A stretch of DNA of 64,000 bases from Pseudonocardiales bacterium (GTDB lineage: Bacteria; Actinomycetota; Actinomycetes; Mycobacteriales; Pseudonocardiaceae): the NCBI GenBank assembly GCA_019243635.1, contig JAFAUB010000022.1:1-64000 (forward strand), read 5' to 3'. The notes below the pieces were generated by a model that was not told where the DNA came from, ran no database searches, and saw nothing but the letters and a program-made list of their open reading frames with translations. This document shows positions 25,087-32,902 of this stretch, one piece after another. Position 1 is the first letter of the stretch. Each line of letters begins with the position of its first letter. A program made the position numbers and the translations under genes.

Positions 25087-26307
25087 TTACTGGTATCGGA
25101 GGGCCTCGATGGGTCGTAGCCGGGCGGCGCGGTAGGCCGGGTAGCCGCCGGCGATGAGTCCGATCGCGAGGCTGACCGCGAAGGAGACGACCACCGACGA
25201 GATGCTGATGGTCGGGGCGAACGAGGTGAACAGCGAGCCGAAGGAGGTCACGAGCCTGGCGCTGAGCAGCGCCAGGCCGACCCCGACCACGATGCCGATG
25301 AGCCCACCGAGGCCGGCCAGCACAGTGGACTCGATGAGGAACTGTTCGAGAATCGCGTGGCGGGTGGCGCCGATCGCTTTGCGGACGCCGATCTCCCGGG
25401 TTCGTTCGGTGACGGAGACCAGCATGATGTTCAGAACTCCGATACTGCCGACGACCAGCGAGATCGCCGCGACGGACGCGGTGAACAGGGTGAGGATACG
25501 CAGGAGCTTCTGGAAGGTGTCGAGCTGGCCTCGCAGGGATTGGACCTCGAAGTCCCGCTTCGTGGGGTCCTGGATCCGGTGCCGGTTGTCCAGGATGCGG
25601 ATCACCTCGTCCACCGCGGCGGGCACGGCCGTCGCCCGGGTGGCTTGCACGATCAACTGGTCGACCTTGTCGCCGCCGCCGTAGACGTAGCGGCGCGCGG
25701 TGTTCAGCGGCATGACCGACGCGCTGTCGAGTGGCTCCCCGATGGGCTGCATCACACCGATGATCCTGAAGCTCTGGTGGTTGATCCGGATTGTCCGGCT
25801 CAGCGCTGTCAGGGGACCATCGCCGAAGAGGTTGGTCGCGACGCTGGACCCCAGCACCACCACTCGTGCGGCGGAGCGGACCTGGCCCTCGTCGAAGAAC
25901 GACCCGAGCGCCATATCCTGGCTGTTCACCTCAAGCCACCGTTCGGTGCTGCCGATGACGTTCGTGCGGGACTTGGCGGTCTGCGTCTCGGCCACGGCCT
26001 GCCCGGTGGTGGTCGGGGTGACGGTGGCGACATCGGGTGCCTGCTTCTTCAGCACCGTGATGTCGGCGTCGATCAGTTTCTTCGGCTCGCCGCCGCCGGG
26101 GACGTTGCCGGACGATCTCACAATGGTGATGAGGTTGGCCAGCGGCTCGACACGCGCACTGACCGAGGACTGCACTCCGTTGCCGATCGCGACCAGCAGG
26201 ATCACCGCCGCGACCCCGATGACGATGCCGAGCATGGTCAGCGCGGAACGCAGCCGGTTGACCCGTAATGCCCGCAGCGCGATGCGCGCCGCCTCCCACA
26301 GGTTCAT
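25087..26307 (-). CDS. MacB/FtsX-type ABC transporter permease (orphan)
   Basis: This 406-residue protein has the classic MacB permease layout: an N-terminal helix (LRSALTMLGIVIGVAAVILL), a large extracytoplasmic MacB_PCD domain, and three C-terminal helices. It carries the conserved ERTREIGVRKAIGA loop and ends in ARLRPIEALRYQ. The ATG at 26307 is preceded by GAAGG; an ORF extension to 26433 has no such site. Members normally work with an ATPase and often a membrane-fusion partner, both usually adjacent. Neither is present here, so it is an orphan subunit. It could export the peptide with an ATPase encoded elsewhere or belong to self-resistance. It converges with the SRPBCC gene and is divergent from the SARP gene. 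Confidence 0.9.
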   Translation of the reverse strand: MNLWEAARIALRALRVNRLRSALTMLGIVIGVAAVILLVAIGNGVQSSVSARVEPLANLITIVRSSGNVPGGGEPKKLIDADITVLKKQAPDVATVTPTTTGQAVAETQTAKSRTNVIGSTERWLEVNSQDMALGSFFDEGQVRSAARVVVLGSSVATNLFGDGPLTALSRTIRINHQSFRIIGVMQPIGEPLDSASVMPLNTARRYVYGGGDKVDQLIVQATRATAVPAAVDEVIRILDNRHRIQDPTKRDFEVQSLRGQLDTFQKLLRILTLFTASVAAISLVVGSIGVLNIMLVSVTERTREIGVRKAIGATRHAILEQFLIESTVLAGLGGLIGIVVGVGLALLSARLVTSFGSLFTSFAPTISISSVVVSFAVSLAIGLIAGGYPAYRAARLRPIEALRYQ

Positions 26308-26740
26308 TGTCTGACCTTCGCCCGGTTCCGCAGTACTCGATCGCCGACAACGCGACCGGCATGCGGCCGCTTGACCCTCTCCCTTTCCCGCGAGCCGGCG
26401 GGCGCCGTTAGCCGGACCGGCTGAGGTACCCAATCCTGTTTAATGGCAACCTAGGTATGAGGCGTAAGCAGGACGCAACCGTCACCGTGCGTATTCGTTG
26501 ATCGGCGAACTTTTGTCGTGTCCACTATTGTGTTCCTACCTTCTGTCGACGCGACAGCGCCCCGCGTGGACATGACCCGATAGCAGAGCGTGCGTCAAGT
26601 AGGATCCGGTGCCGCGTTGGGGTGAACTTCCTGGCGCAAGCCGACCGGCCGGTACTAGCGTCAACTAATGGGAGCCGCTTCCTGACGGGTCGAGTTGTGC
26701 GTTCGACTTATCGGAGCGCGGCTAGTCGGGGGGACGGCTA
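26308..26740. other. Divergent intergenic region, permease/SARP regulator
   Basis: No convincing gene lies in this 433-base stretch, which is visibly less GC-rich around 26430-26550 than its surroundings. It should contain the promoters of both the minus-strand permease and the plus-strand SARP-type regulator. The clearest structure is a perfect inverted repeat CTGTCG-ACG-CGACAG at 26543-26557, a possible operator. I did not find convincing SARP heptamer direct repeats by eye. Confidence 0.5.
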
Positions 26741-27592
26741 GTGGACGGTTACAAGCTGAGACGGTTGGTCACGAAGGACGTCGAGTCCGCGATCGTCACC
26801 GGTATTGGTGTGGATTTCAACCTCACGCCGGTGAGGATCCAGCTCACCGGCCGGATAGCGGTGGAGTTCGGTCATACGGTGGTGGATGAGCGGCTGCTTT
26901 ATGGACGTCAAGCCCGGCTCATCTTCGCGATGCTCGTCGTCGAGCGTGATCGCCCGGTCCACCGCGACGAGCTTGCCGAGGTGCTGTGGCCCTATGGGCT
27001 CCCTCGCACCTGGGAGGCCGCCCTACGGGGCATCGTGAGCAAGGTTCGCGCGTTCTTGGGCGCCGCCGGGCTGCCGCAGGGTGCGACGTCCTCCGGAGGC
27101 TCCGGCACCTACCGGCTTCAGCTGCCGCCAGACGTGGTGGTCGATGTCGAGTCGGCCGGCTTCGCCGTGGAGACCGCGGAGCAGGCCCTGCACGAGGACG
27201 ACTCCACCCAGGCGATAGTGCTCGCGGAGTACGCCCGCAAGGTCGTCACACGGCCGTTTCTTCCCGACGCGATGGGGCGATGGGTCGATAATGTCCGCCA
27301 CGGTCTCAGCCGGATACGTCTGTGGGCACTGTGTGTGCTCAGCGAAGGCTACGCCCAGCGGGGCAGGTACCAACTCGCGGCGCGCGCCGCGGAGGATGCG
27401 ATCGCGCTTGAACCGTTTCGGGAACGGACGCATCAGTTGCTCATGCGGGTACACGCGGCGGCAGGAAACCCAGCCGAGGCCTTGCGTGCTTACGACCGCT
27501 GTCGTCGGTTACTGGCCGAAGAGCTGGGCGTCGCCCCCACAGCCGAGACCTCGGCTCTTCACCTCGCGTTGCTCCGGAATGGGGCTCGGTAG
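26741..27592 (+). CDS. SARP/AfsR-type transcriptional activator with BTAD domain
   Basis: This 283-residue pathway-type regulator has an OmpR-like winged helix at about residues 35-110 (QARLIFAMLVVERDRPVHRDELAEVLWP) and a bacterial transcriptional activation domain at about 125-280. The latter has TPR-like helices (RYQLAARAAEDAIALEPFRERTHQLLMRVH) and the C-terminal YDRCRRLLAEELGVAPTAET signature. It has no AfsR-like ATPase domain, so it is the short SARP type that commonly activates antibiotic clusters. The GTG at 26741 is the longest start; a later GTG near 26810 is possible. It is the natural candidate activator of the synthetase operon or the adjacent lasso operon. Its last codons lie in a 21-bp tandem repeat. 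Confidence 0.88.
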   Translation: MDGYKLRRLVTKDVESAIVTGIGVDFNLTPVRIQLTGRIAVEFGHTVVDERLLYGRQARLIFAMLVVERDRPVHRDELAEVLWPYGLPRTWEAALRGIVSKVRAFLGAAGLPQGATSSGGSGTYRLQLPPDVVVDVESAGFAVETAEQALHEDDSTQAIVLAEYARKVVTRPFLPDAMGRWVDNVRHGLSRIRLWALCVLSEGYAQRGRYQLAARAAEDAIALEPFRERTHQLLMRVHAAAGNPAEALRAYDRCRRLLAEELGVAPTAETSALHLALLRNGAR

Positions 27593-27674
27593 CTCCGGGA
27601 TGGGGCTCGGTAGCTCCGAATGGGGCTCGGTAGCTCCGGGAGGGGGCTCGGTAGCGCCGGGAGGGGACTCAGTA
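27571..27674. repeat. Five-copy 21-bp tandem repeat between convergent genes
   Basis: Five head-to-tail units of about 21 bases start at 27571, 27592, 27613 (20 bases), 27633 and 27654. The consensus begins GCTCCGGGATGGGGCTCGGT and ends in A; the last two units have drifted. The array covers the final codons and stop of the SARP gene and touches the last codons of the minus-strand lasso B2 gene. It probably arose by slippage, and its 21-base (seven-codon) period would keep frame in both genes. Confidence 0.85.
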
Positions 27675-28085
27675 GCAAGGGGGAATGACGATGAGGGGGT
27701 GGTAATAGCCAGGGTCCTGCGGCTCGCCGACCAGTCGGCCGTCGGCTTCCACCCAGGCGTGGGCGACGAAGGGAGAGGTGCGCACACCGGTGCACCAGGT
27801 GGGCCACACACCACGGATGCGGCACAGCAGAGTGGTGGCCAAGGACCGTTGCAGACAGTATCGGCCGCCGCAGAGCACGCTGACCGCCAGGACCGCGTCC
27901 ATGGCGTCTTCGACCTGGCGGTATGTCGCCGGTACGGCGCCGCGGCGCAGCGCGGTGAGCACGGCGCGGATGCGTCGTGGTGGCAGGTGGGCGAGCATGC
28001 GGGCGGTACCGACGGCGACCAGGACAGCGGGTCGCCGCCGCAGAGGGAGTCTGCGGCCGCGTGCCACGGTCTGCGGCTGGGTCAT
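27669..28085 (-). CDS. Lasso peptide leader protease (B2, transglutaminase-like)
   Basis: This 138-residue protein is the B2 leader peptidase of a lasso pathway. It removes the leader from the precursor bound by B1. The Cys nucleophile is in GGRYCLQRSLATTLLCR and the His in FVAHAWVEADGRLVGEP, matching the Cys-His-Asp arrangement of the transglutaminase-like lasso proteases, at normal length. Its ATG overlaps the B1 stop (ATGA), so B1 and B2 are coupled. It is the last gene of the A-C-B1-B2 operon and runs into the tandem repeat at its 3' end. Confidence 0.92.
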   Translation of the reverse strand: MTQPQTVARGRRLPLRRRPAVLVAVGTARMLAHLPPRRIRAVLTALRRGAVPATYRQVEDAMDAVLAVSVLCGGRYCLQRSLATTLLCRIRGVWPTWCTGVRTSPFVAHAWVEADGRLVGEPQDPGYYHPLIVIPPCY

Positions 28086-28357
28086 GGGCGGCTCCTGGTG
28101 TCATCGGTCACCAGCCCAGCGGTGCGCAGGTGCCGCAGGAGGGCGGCGACGTCGGCAGCCGCCCGCTCAGTGCCCACCGTGTGCCTCTCGGCCAGGGCCT
28201 GGGCTACCCGGTGGGGGGCGGTGCCCTCGAGCAGCAGCCGGAGGACGAGCGCGCCGGTGGGGTTGAGCTGCCAGTAGCGGCCCGCGCGCTCGTCGAGCAG
28301 GACCGCGCCGTCGTCGGTGTCCGCGGTGGACACGTCGGTCCGCAACCGCACGGTCAT
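28082..28357 (-). CDS. Lasso peptide B1, PqqD-like leader-recognition protein
   Basis: This 91-residue PqqD-like RiPP recognition element binds the precursor leader and presents it to B2 and C. The family pattern is clear: GAVLLDERAGRYWQLNPTGA, then LVLRLLLEG, then RAAADVAALLRHLRTAGLV. The ATG at 28357 is 19 bases after the C-gene stop and sits inside the first copy of a 23-bp direct repeat. It overlaps B2 by four bases. Confidence 0.93.
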   Translation of the reverse strand: MTVRLRTDVSTADTDDGAVLLDERAGRYWQLNPTGALVLRLLLEGTAPHRVAQALAERHTVGTERAAADVAALLRHLRTAGLVTDDTRSRP

Positions 28358-28396
28358 CGGGCTACTCCCGCCACGGTCATGGCGCTACTCCCGCCG
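28351..28396. repeat. 23-bp direct repeat at the lasso C/B1 junction
   Basis: Copy 1 (28351-28373) and copy 2 (28374-28396) share CGGTCAT and GCTACTCCCGCC and differ at only three or four bases near the centre and end. Copy 1 contains the B1 start codon and copy 2 spans the C-gene stop. The duplication therefore created a second ATG-ACG-GTG start-like sequence, which runs only a few codons (MTVAGVAR) before stopping. Confidence 0.8.
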
Positions 28397-30230
28397 TGTC
28401 GCCGAGGGCGGTCGGGGTCTGGGCGCGTAGCCATGCCTCGCAGGCCAGGGTGCGGTCGAGCGCGGGCATCGGCAGGGTGTACGGGTACAAGCCGAGGCAG
28501 ACCGCGCGGAGGGCATCGGCGTCGACGAGCCCCCTCCGGGCCAGCACCAGGTCCTCGAGCAGACCGGCGAGGTGGGCCCTGGCGCCGCGCAGCCCGGTGT
28601 GCCAGTCGGCGCTGAAGTCGCCTTTGGTGGTGCGTTGCAGGACTGCGGCGGGCACCAGATCGCGCATCGCCTCGACGATCAGCGGCTTGAACCGCCACGG
28701 GGTGGCCCGCTCGTGCAGCCGCACCGCCAGGCAGGCTTCGACCACCCGGTCATCGAGGAACGGGCAGGCCAGCGGTAGCCCGGCGCGCGCCATGATCCCG
28801 GCGAGGTGCCGGGTGAGGTAGCCGACGTTGCGGAGGTCCTCGAGGGTGGCGTGCTGGCCGCGAGTGGAGGCCAGCGGCGCCGCGGTGGCGGCTGCCTTGT
28901 GGAGCAGGGCGCGGACGGCGTCGAGGGCTCGCGGGGTGGCCCACGGCGGAACCCGGAACGCGGGCCCCCAGCTGAGATGAGGCATACCGCGATCCGGTGC
29001 GGGAGCGGTGAGATCGTGGCCGGTGGCGGTCAGCCATCGCGGGTAGGAGCGGCGATCGGCCAGCTCCCGCAGGGTGGCCGCCAACGGCCAGCCGCTCACG
29101 GCGCGCCGAGCGCGCAGGTGCCGGGCCGCGATGCGGGGATGGGTCCAGGCAGTGGTGTGCAGGTAGGCGGGCGGGGCGTGCAGGACCTGGTCACCGCCCA
29201 TCCCACCGAGATGCAGTCGGCTTCCGCGCGCCACGAGCAGGCGGGCCATCGAGGTGATGCAGGCATGGTCTCGGACGGTGATGTGTGGCTCGTCGGCTCC
29301 CGCGCCGGCGTTGCCGACATCCGCATACATCCGGGGCAGCCGGCCGGTATCGAGCACGAGATGCTCGAGGCCGCCCAGCTGCCTGGCGGCGCGCCGTGCC
29401 CAGTGGGCGTCGTCGTGGCCCGGGTTGGTCGAGACCTGGGTCACCGCGACCACGTGGCTGGTGCCGCGCGCGGCGAGGAAGCAGATCGAGGTGGAGTCCA
29501 GGCCCCCGGACAGGTCGCAGCTGATCGTCCCGCCCGCCCGGGTACGGGCCTGCACCGCGGCCACCAGTGCTTGCGCCACGACGGGTGCCGCCTGCGCCAA
29601 CGGCATGACCGGCTCCGGTGCTCGCCACCATCGCACCACCCGAGGTGGCCGGTCGGCATCGATGAGGAGGTAACGACCGTTGCCCACGGTCTCTACCCCA
29701 TGCCATAGACACCCGTCGGTCAGTGGGTGCGGCGGGTGCGGGTAGACCAGCTGGGCCGCCAACCGTTGTTCGTCCACGGTGGCACCGGCCAGAGCGGCCG
29801 GCACATCCGCCCGGTCCGCGGCTATCGTCACCTGTCCCACCACGGTATGGAACACCCGCCGCAGACCGGAGACGCTGCCCTGCACCCGGACCTGGCTGTC
29901 GATGGCCGCCACCAGGTGGAAGCTGCCGGTCAGCCCGGTCACCAGCCGATCCAGGTCAGCCAGCGTACGCACCCGCTCGGCCAAGGCCGACAATCCGGTG
30001 GCGGTGATCGGGCAGCACCCGATCACCGCCACCCGCCCCCCGGGCAGCTGCGCTGTCACCAGCTCGGTCGCGGCCCACCGGCCCATCAGCCAGGGTCGTC
30101 CCGAGGCGTGTGGCAGCGCCTGTGGTGCGTGTGGGTCCAAGGCCGCGGCTACGCCGCGGGTGACATCGAGGTCGGGGAGTACCACAAACCACGGCTGGCC
30201 GCGGTCAGGTACACGAAGAGATGCGCCCAC
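28377..30230 (-). CDS. Lasso peptide cyclase (C, asparagine synthetase-like)
   Basis: This 617-residue asparagine-synthetase homologue adenylates the ring Asp side chain and closes the macrolactam with the core's first amine. The C-terminal synthetase domain has the ATP pyrophosphatase loop CDLSGGLDSTS near residue 245 and later LHLGGMGGDQVL and CPFLDDRVVEACL motifs. The N-terminal half has the degenerate glutaminase fold without a catalytic Cys at position 2, as in lasso cyclases. The GTG at 30230 lies 7 bases after the precursor stop, so precursor and cyclase are co-transcribed. Confidence 0.94.
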   Translation of the reverse strand: MGASLRVPDRGQPWFVVLPDLDVTRGVAAALDPHAPQALPHASGRPWLMGRWAATELVTAQLPGGRVAVIGCCPITATGLSALAERVRTLADLDRLVTGLTGSFHLVAAIDSQVRVQGSVSGLRRVFHTVVGQVTIAADRADVPAALAGATVDEQRLAAQLVYPHPPHPLTDGCLWHGVETVGNGRYLLIDADRPPRVVRWWRAPEPVMPLAQAAPVVAQALVAAVQARTRAGGTISCDLSGGLDSTSICFLAARGTSHVVAVTQVSTNPGHDDAHWARRAARQLGGLEHLVLDTGRLPRMYADVGNAGAGADEPHITVRDHACITSMARLLVARGSRLHLGGMGGDQVLHAPPAYLHTTAWTHPRIAARHLRARRAVSGWPLAATLRELADRRSYPRWLTATGHDLTAPAPDRGMPHLSWGPAFRVPPWATPRALDAVRALLHKAAATAAPLASTRGQHATLEDLRNVGYLTRHLAGIMARAGLPLACPFLDDRVVEACLAVRLHERATPWRFKPLIVEAMRDLVPAAVLQRTTKGDFSADWHTGLRGARAHLAGLLEDLVLARRGLVDADALRAVCLGLYPYTLPMPALDRTLACEAWLRAQTPTALGDTAGVAP

Positions 30231-30237
30231 GCCCGCG

Positions 30238-30390
30238 TTAGCTCCGGAACCCGAACCGGTCGAGCGTGCTGCCGGCGGCCTCGAAGCGAGTCAGCGCAGT
30301 GAACCCACCGATCTCGTCGAGCATCGGCGGCTCGTACACCTCCAGCTCTCCGACGTGGATGTCGGTGCCACGCTCTGTGTGAGTCTCCAT
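30238..30390 (-). CDS. Lasso peptide precursor (A)
   Basis: This is a 50-residue precursor read from the ATG at 30390, preceded by AAGG. The leader contains the RRE-binding motif YEPPMLDEIGGF (YxxPxLxxxGx) and ends in TALTR, with Thr at position -2 as the B2 protease requires. The predicted core is FEAAGSTLDRFGFRS: Phe1 amine to Asp9 side chain gives a nine-residue ring, and R10-S15 form a six-residue tail. Phe11, Phe13 or Arg14 are possible steric plugs. Longer in-frame extensions upstream to 30483 lack a ribosome site and cross the upstream gene's stop, so I reject them. It is the first gene of the operon. I do not recognise this core from known lasso peptides. Confidence 0.93.
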   Translation of the reverse strand: METHTERGTDIHVGELEVYEPPMLDEIGGFTALTRFEAAGSTLDRFGFRS

Positions 30391-30479
30391 GTTGCACCTT
30401 GCCCCTCTGAACGCAACGTAGGCGGGGAGCGCAAGTGGGGCGTAAGCGGCGCCTGAGGCGGCAGCGATGACCGCGGCGG

Positions 30480-32513
30480 TCACCAGATCCTGACGCGTTG
30501 GCCGGGGGGGCGGAACAGCTTGTCACCCTGCTTGACGTCGAATGCTGTGTAGTACTCGGGCAGGTTGCTGACGACGCCGTTGGCGCGGAACTCATCCGGG
30601 CTGTGGGGATCACTGAGCAGCTGCACGCGCAGGTCCTCGTTCCGCGTCTTGCCGCGCCACACCTGCGCCCACCCCAGGAAGAAGCGCTGCTCGCCGGTGA
30701 ACCCGTTCATCACGGAGGCTCCTCGGCCGCCGAGCGACAGTCGGTAGGCGCGGAGCGCCACCGTGAGGCCGGACAGGTCGGCTATGTTCTCGCCCAGGGT
30801 CAGCTCGCCGTTGACGTGCTCGCCGGGCAAGGGTTCGTAGGCCGAGTACTGCGCGGCCAGGGCGGTGGTCCGGGCGGTGAACCGCTGCACGTCCTGCGGG
30901 GTCCACCAGTCGCGGAGGTTGCCGGTCCCGTCGTACTTGCGGCCCTGGTCGTCGAAGGCGTGGCTGATCTCATGACCGATCACCGCGCCGATTCCGCCGT
31001 AGTTGACCGCGTCGTCGGCGGTCGGGTCGAAGAACGGCGGCTGCAGGATCGCGGCGGGGAAGGTGATGTCGTTGCGCGTCGGGTTGTAGAAGGCGTTGAC
31101 CGTCTGCGGGGTGGTGAACCACTCAGCGCGGTCCACCGGCTTGCCGAGCCGGTCGAGATCCCGCTGGTACTCGAGCGCGGACGCGCGCACCTCGTTGCCC
31201 ACCAGATCGTCGCGGGCGACCCTGAGCTTCGAGTAGTCCTTCCACTCGCTCGGATAGCCGATCTTCACGTCGAGCTTGCCGAGCTTGTCCTCGGCCTGCG
31301 CCCTGGTCGCGGCGCTCATCCAGTCCAAGCCGTCGATGGACGAGCGGTAGGCGTCGATCAGCCTGCCGACCAGCGCGTCGACTCGCCGTTTGGCATCCGG
31401 CGGGAAGTACCGTTGCACGTATCGCCGGCCGAGCAGATCACCCATCGCGCTGTTGACGGCGGTGACTCCCCTTTTCCAGCGGGGGCTCATCTCCTGCTGC
31501 CCGGCCAGGTCGCGGCCGCGGAACTCGAAGCGCGCCGTGACGAAGTCGTTGCTCAGGTAGGGCGCTAGGTCGTCGATGAGCCTGAACTTCAGGTACGAGC
31601 GCCAGTCCGCCGGTGGCACGGTGGTCAGCGCGGTGCCCAGGGCGGTGAAGAAACCGGGCTCGGCGACGACGAAGTCGGGGGTGTGCACGCCGGCCGCGTC
31701 GAGGTAGGTCTTCCAGTCCAGCCCCGGGGTCCGCGCGGTGGCATCGGCGACGGTGAACTTGTTGTAGGTCGCCGTCGCGTCCCGGTTCTGCACGGCGGTC
31801 CACTGGGCCTCGGCGAGGCGGTTCTCCACGGCGAGCACCTGACCGGCCGCGGCATCCGGAGCAGCGACACCGGCCAGACCCAGCATGCGCGCGACGTAGG
31901 CCCGGAGCTGGTCGCGGATCGTCACGAACTGCGGGTCGGTCTTCAGGTAGTAGTCCCGGTTGGGCAGGGTGAGCCCGCTTTGCGTGACGTCCGGTAGGTA
32001 CGCTGAGGCGTTCTTGGCGTCCTGGTCGACGGACAGCGCGATGGGGCTGGAGCTACCGGTTCTGGCGGTCTCGGCGAAGTATCGGAGGAGGTCCGCGGGG
32101 CTGGTGAGCGCGTCGATGCGGTCCAGTGACGCCTTCAGCGGAGTGATGCCGAGCGCGTCGAGCCGCGCGGTGTCCATGAAGCTCGCGTAGAAGTCGCCGA
32201 TCTGCTGGTCCGGCGAGCCGGCCGCGCCGTGGCGGGCCGCGCTGTCCTGGACGATCGTTCGCAGGTTCTGGTCGGCTTGGTCGGCCACCGCCGTGAACGC
32301 GCTGTAGCTGGCCCGATCGGCCGGGATGGCGGTGGTGCGCAGCCACTGGCCGTTCGCGAACCGGAACAGGTCGTCCTGCACTCGCACCTTTCGGTCGTAC
32401 CCGCTCAGCAGCAGCCCCGACCCCAGCTGCGGCGGCGGGGCGCCCGCGCAGGCCGCCACCACCCCCACCAGCGTCATCGCGAGCACACCGACGCGCCACC
32501 GAGACCGAGTCAC
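30480..32513 (-). CDS. M13 family (neprilysin/PepO-like) zinc metallopeptidase lipoprotein
   Basis: This 677-residue secreted endopeptidase has a lipobox-like signal (LVGVVAAC-AGAP, Cys near residue 22), then a large M13 N-terminal domain and a C-terminal catalytic domain. The zinc motif VIGHEISHAFDDQG and the third ligand ENIADLSG are intact, as is NAFYNPTRNDITFPAAILQPP. The end (PPGQRVRIW) matches the family's conserved C-terminal Trp. It lies 89 bases upstream of the lasso precursor on the same strand, so read-through is possible. M13 enzymes are general peptide degraders and are not a known lasso component; a role in lasso maturation or immunity is only inference. Confidence 0.93.
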   Translation of the reverse strand: MTRSRWRVGVLAMTLVGVVAACAGAPPPQLGSGLLLSGYDRKVRVQDDLFRFANGQWLRTTAIPADRASYSAFTAVADQADQNLRTIVQDSAARHGAAGSPDQQIGDFYASFMDTARLDALGITPLKASLDRIDALTSPADLLRYFAETARTGSSSPIALSVDQDAKNASAYLPDVTQSGLTLPNRDYYLKTDPQFVTIRDQLRAYVARMLGLAGVAAPDAAAGQVLAVENRLAEAQWTAVQNRDATATYNKFTVADATARTPGLDWKTYLDAAGVHTPDFVVAEPGFFTALGTALTTVPPADWRSYLKFRLIDDLAPYLSNDFVTARFEFRGRDLAGQQEMSPRWKRGVTAVNSAMGDLLGRRYVQRYFPPDAKRRVDALVGRLIDAYRSSIDGLDWMSAATRAQAEDKLGKLDVKIGYPSEWKDYSKLRVARDDLVGNEVRASALEYQRDLDRLGKPVDRAEWFTTPQTVNAFYNPTRNDITFPAAILQPPFFDPTADDAVNYGGIGAVIGHEISHAFDDQGRKYDGTGNLRDWWTPQDVQRFTARTTALAAQYSAYEPLPGEHVNGELTLGENIADLSGLTVALRAYRLSLGGRGASVMNGFTGEQRFFLGWAQVWRGKTRNEDLRVQLLSDPHSPDEFRANGVVSNLPEYYTAFDVKQGDKLFRPPGQRVRIW

Positions 32514-32902
32514 CAGATTCCCCCAGAAGAGACGTCCGTCTGATCAGAGTCGACGATAGCGGTCTGCCTGGCGGTGGGCGGCAAGGACATCACCAAGATA
32601 ATTGATTGAGGGGTTCGCGCGGGGATGGACCACTGTCGCCGGGTGCGGGCAGGGGGGTCGGTGTTCCTTGGTGGATCGCGCCCGCCGGGGCGGTATCGGG
32701 GTGTGATCGCCGGAAGTGGCCGTGTACCAGCGCACGGCCACAGCTCACTTCCGGCGATCAAGGTGGGCGAATCGAGTCTTGGCGCAAGCTCCAAATCACT
32801 GATCTTGAAAAGACCGTGCCCGCAGGACAGCCCGCGCCGCAGGATAGCTACTCTCGCCGTCGCAGGCCAGGTCGCATCGACTGTGGATCTTGAGGTCACG
32901 CT
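32514..32902. other. Intergenic region between murJ and M13 peptidase with large palindrome
   Basis: I see no gene here. The main feature is a perfect 14-bp inverted repeat, GATCGCCGGAAGTG at 32705-32718 with its complement at 32746-32759. A second inverted pair inside it (GTGGCCGTG at 32716-32724, CACGGCCAC at 32733-32741) could make a branched or extended hairpin of about 55 bases. It could end the murJ transcript, since both flanking genes are on the minus strand, or be a mobile palindromic element. The M13 promoter should lie just above 32513. Confidence 0.6.

Noticed and set aside
27571-27674. Possible CRISPR array
   Set aside because: Repeat units are contiguous with no spacers and overlap two coding ends, so it is a simple tandem repeat.
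30391-30483. Longer lasso precursor from an upstream start
   Set aside because: The extension lacks a ribosome site, overlaps the M13 stop and adds a hydrophobic stretch unlike a lasso leader.
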